From Rhodoferax sp. (GTDB lineage: Bacteria; Pseudomonadota; Gammaproteobacteria; Burkholderiales; Burkholderiaceae_C): DNA of 64,000 nucleotides. Made by a program: the position numbers and the translations under genes. The stretch covers positions 1-64,000 of the forward strand of contig JAGRPL010000004.1 of assembly GCA_019449595.1 (NCBI GenBank), read 5' to 3'. This document shows, piece after piece, positions 62,729 to 64,000 of this stretch. Numbering within the stretch: position 1 is the first letter of the stretch; every line of letters starts with the position of its first letter. The notes under the pieces were generated by a model that saw nothing but the letters and a program-made list of their open reading frames with translations, was not told the origin of the DNA and did no database searches.

Positions 62729-63559
62729 ATGACCTCTTTATTCAAAACATTGTCCTTCCTGCCCTTGTGGATGTTGCACGGACTGGGGTGGGGGCTGGGC
62801 TGGCTGGCTTTCCTGGGGTCGCCGACCTACCGCAGGCGTTTCGTGGCCAACGCCCGGCAGGCCGGCCTGGCGCGTGCTGGCTGGGTGCCGGCCGTCGGGG
62901 CCGCCGGTCGACTGGTCAGCGAGCTGCCGCGGCTGTGGATGGGCAAGCCTGTTGCAGTGCATTGGGATGGCGCGCAGCACGTGGAGGCCGCGCTGGCGGC
63001 CGGGAAAGGCGTGGTGTTCCTGACGCCGCACATGGGGTGTTTCGAGGTGACGGCACAGGCTTATGCCGCCCGGTACGGGCAACAAGGGCAGCCCATGACG
63101 GTGCTGTTTCGCCCGCCGCGCCAGCCGTGGCTGGCTCCGCTGGTGACTTCGTCGCGCGCGCGCCCGGGCCTGCTCGCAGCGCCCACCACGCTGGCGGGCG
63201 TCAAGCAGATGATCAAGGCGCTCAAGCAGGGCCAGTGCGTGGGCCTGTTGCCCGACCAGGTTCCGCCCCAGGGGCAGGGCGTGTGGGCGCCATTCTTTGG
63301 CAAGGACGCGTACACCATGACCTTGTCGGTGCGGCTGGCAGCGCAAACCGGTGCCACGGTCCTGCTGGCTTGGGGCGAGCGTCTGCCTTGGGGGCGCGGC
63401 TATGTCGTGCATGTACTTCCCCTGGCAGAACCGTTGTCGGCCGATCTGCCGGCGGCAGCAAGGCAGATCAATGCCGCCATGGAGCAGCTGATCCGCCAGG
63501 CGCCGGGTCAGTATCTGTGGGGCTATGCCCGCTACAAGACGCCGCGTGATGGCGCATAA
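62729..63559 (+). CDS. lpxL: Lipid A biosynthesis acyltransferase (LpxL/HtrB family)
   Basis: A 276-residue enzyme with one N-terminal membrane helix. The catalytic motif is H-x4-E (TPHMGCFE) in GKGVVFLTPHMG; LLPDQVPPQGQGVWAPFFGK is the second conserved block. It adds a late acyl chain to lipid A. ATG 62729 is chosen because the family's N-terminal helix (LFKTLSFLPLWMLHGLGWG) follows it. Divergent from metK. Confidence 0.9.
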   Translation: MTSLFKTLSFLPLWMLHGLGWGLGWLAFLGSPTYRRRFVANARQAGLARAGWVPAVGAAGRLVSELPRLWMGKPVAVHWDGAQHVEAALAAGKGVVFLTPHMGCFEVTAQAYAARYGQQGQPMTVLFRPPRQPWLAPLVTSSRARPGLLAAPTTLAGVKQMIKALKQGQCVGLLPDQVPPQGQGVWAPFFGKDAYTMTLSVRLAAQTGATVLLAWGERLPWGRGYVVHVLPLAEPLSADLPAAARQINAAMEQLIRQAPGQYLWGYARYKTPRDGA

Positions 63560-63575
63560 GGGAAAGAGCGGTGGC

Positions 63576-64000
63576 ATGACCCGTATCGTTTTGGTGTTGA
63601 TGCAGTGGGCAGCGCGGTTGCCGCTGCCCTGGGTACGTGCGCTGGGCTGGGTCCTGGGCGGGGTGCTCTACGGCGTGCTGGGTTCGCGCCGCCGGGTAGT
63701 GTGGACCAACCTGGGGTTGTGCTTTCCGCACTGGAGCGAGGCGCAGCGGCGCGCCTGCGCGCGCCAGGTGTTTGTGCTGTTTGCGCAGAGCTGGCTGGAC
63801 CGCGGCTGGCTGTGGCACGCTCCGTCGGACGTGGTTCGGGCGCGTCTGTCTTTGGGTGGGGCCGTGCAGGAATTGGAGGGCGATGCGCCCACCGTATTGT
63901 TTGCGCCGCATTTCGTGGGGCTGGACGCTGCCTGGACGGCGTTGACCCAACAGGTGCCGCGCCGGTTTGCCACCATCTACTCAGCCCAGGCCAACGCGGT
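63576..64000 (+). CDS. Second lipid A acyltransferase, cut by the window end
   Basis: The first 141 codons of a second LpxL/LpxM-type enzyme, with no stop before the window ends. It shows an N-terminal helix (RIVLVLMQWAARLPLPWVRA), a WTNLGLCFPHWSEAQR segment and the H-x4-D motif in APHFVGLD. It starts 16 bases after the first acyltransferase, so the tandem pair is probably one operon that completes lipid A acylation. Its 3' end is not seen. Confidence 0.88.
   Translation, partial: MTRIVLVLMQWAARLPLPWVRALGWVLGGVLYGVLGSRRRVVWTNLGLCFPHWSEAQRRACARQVFVLFAQSWLDRGWLWHAPSDVVRARLSLGGAVQELEGDAPTVLFAPHFVGLDAAWTALTQQVPRRFATIYSAQANA

Overview
The window is high-GC chromosomal DNA from a betaproteobacterium, most likely a member of the Comamonadaceae (Rhodoferax/Acidovorax relatives). 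This rests on gene content (class II ribonucleotide reductase with NnrS, imuA-imuB and dnaE2, QorB with a divergent HxlR regulator, VF530, SlyX) and on a dispersed short repeat of a kind I associate with that family. No rRNA or tRNA gene was recognised. Functions are read from sequence motifs alone; no database search was run.

Layout. 1-4.8 kb: end of a chemoreceptor and a large periplasmic-sensing GGDEF-EAL protein. 5.1-10.5 kb: a tightly packed plus-strand cluster of adenosylcobalamin-dependent ribonucleotide reductase, NnrS, a nitroreductase, a small RNR-associated protein and a hemerythrin, suggesting adaptation to low oxygen or nitric oxide. 10.5-14 kb: a minus-strand MoxR ATPase / DUF58 / membrane-protein operon. 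14.2-20.6 kb: EamA and Bcr-type exporters, then a kdpD-like/kdpE/kup minus-strand operon. 20.6-24.7 kb: LexA-controlled imuA-imuB, VF530, SlyX, DUF4337 and a polysaccharide deacetylase.

24.8-32.2 kb is a genomic island carrying two tyrosine recombinases and a third small protein that match the gamma-mobile-trio arrangement (GmtY-GmtZ-GmtX), with a DUF262 plus HEPN-nuclease pair as probable defence cargo. Next to it lie a secreted Ala/Lys-rich protein, a NERD-nuclease/UvrD-type helicase, a decayed Type I-like restriction locus and a Fic pseudogene (32.4-36.6 kb).

36.7-44.1 kb returns to ordinary chromosomal genes: glyoxalase-fold protein, HxlR/QorB pair, RidA, GST, AI-2E transporter, and dnaE2 with its own LexA box. 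44.1-49.8 kb: TehA-like carrier, a very large DUF748 envelope protein and PPK2. 49.8-53.5 kb: an unusual heme-copper oxidase locus (subunit I with two Tyr substitutions at metal-ligand positions, Met/His-rich CuA subunit II, DUF411, His/Cys-rich periplasmic protein). 53.5-64 kb: pirin, an orphan Pal-like lipoprotein, a sialidase-fold protein, glycosyltransferases of families 39 and 9 with GtrA, metK, and two lipid A acyltransferases, the second cut by the window end.

The most notable signals are the GMT-type island in a betaproteobacterium, nine copies of a ~55-65 bp repeat (six inside genes, of which the five sense-oriented copies are all read in the same frame), the ligand-substituted oxidase, and clusters of perfect palindromes at about 32.25 kb and 55.2 kb.
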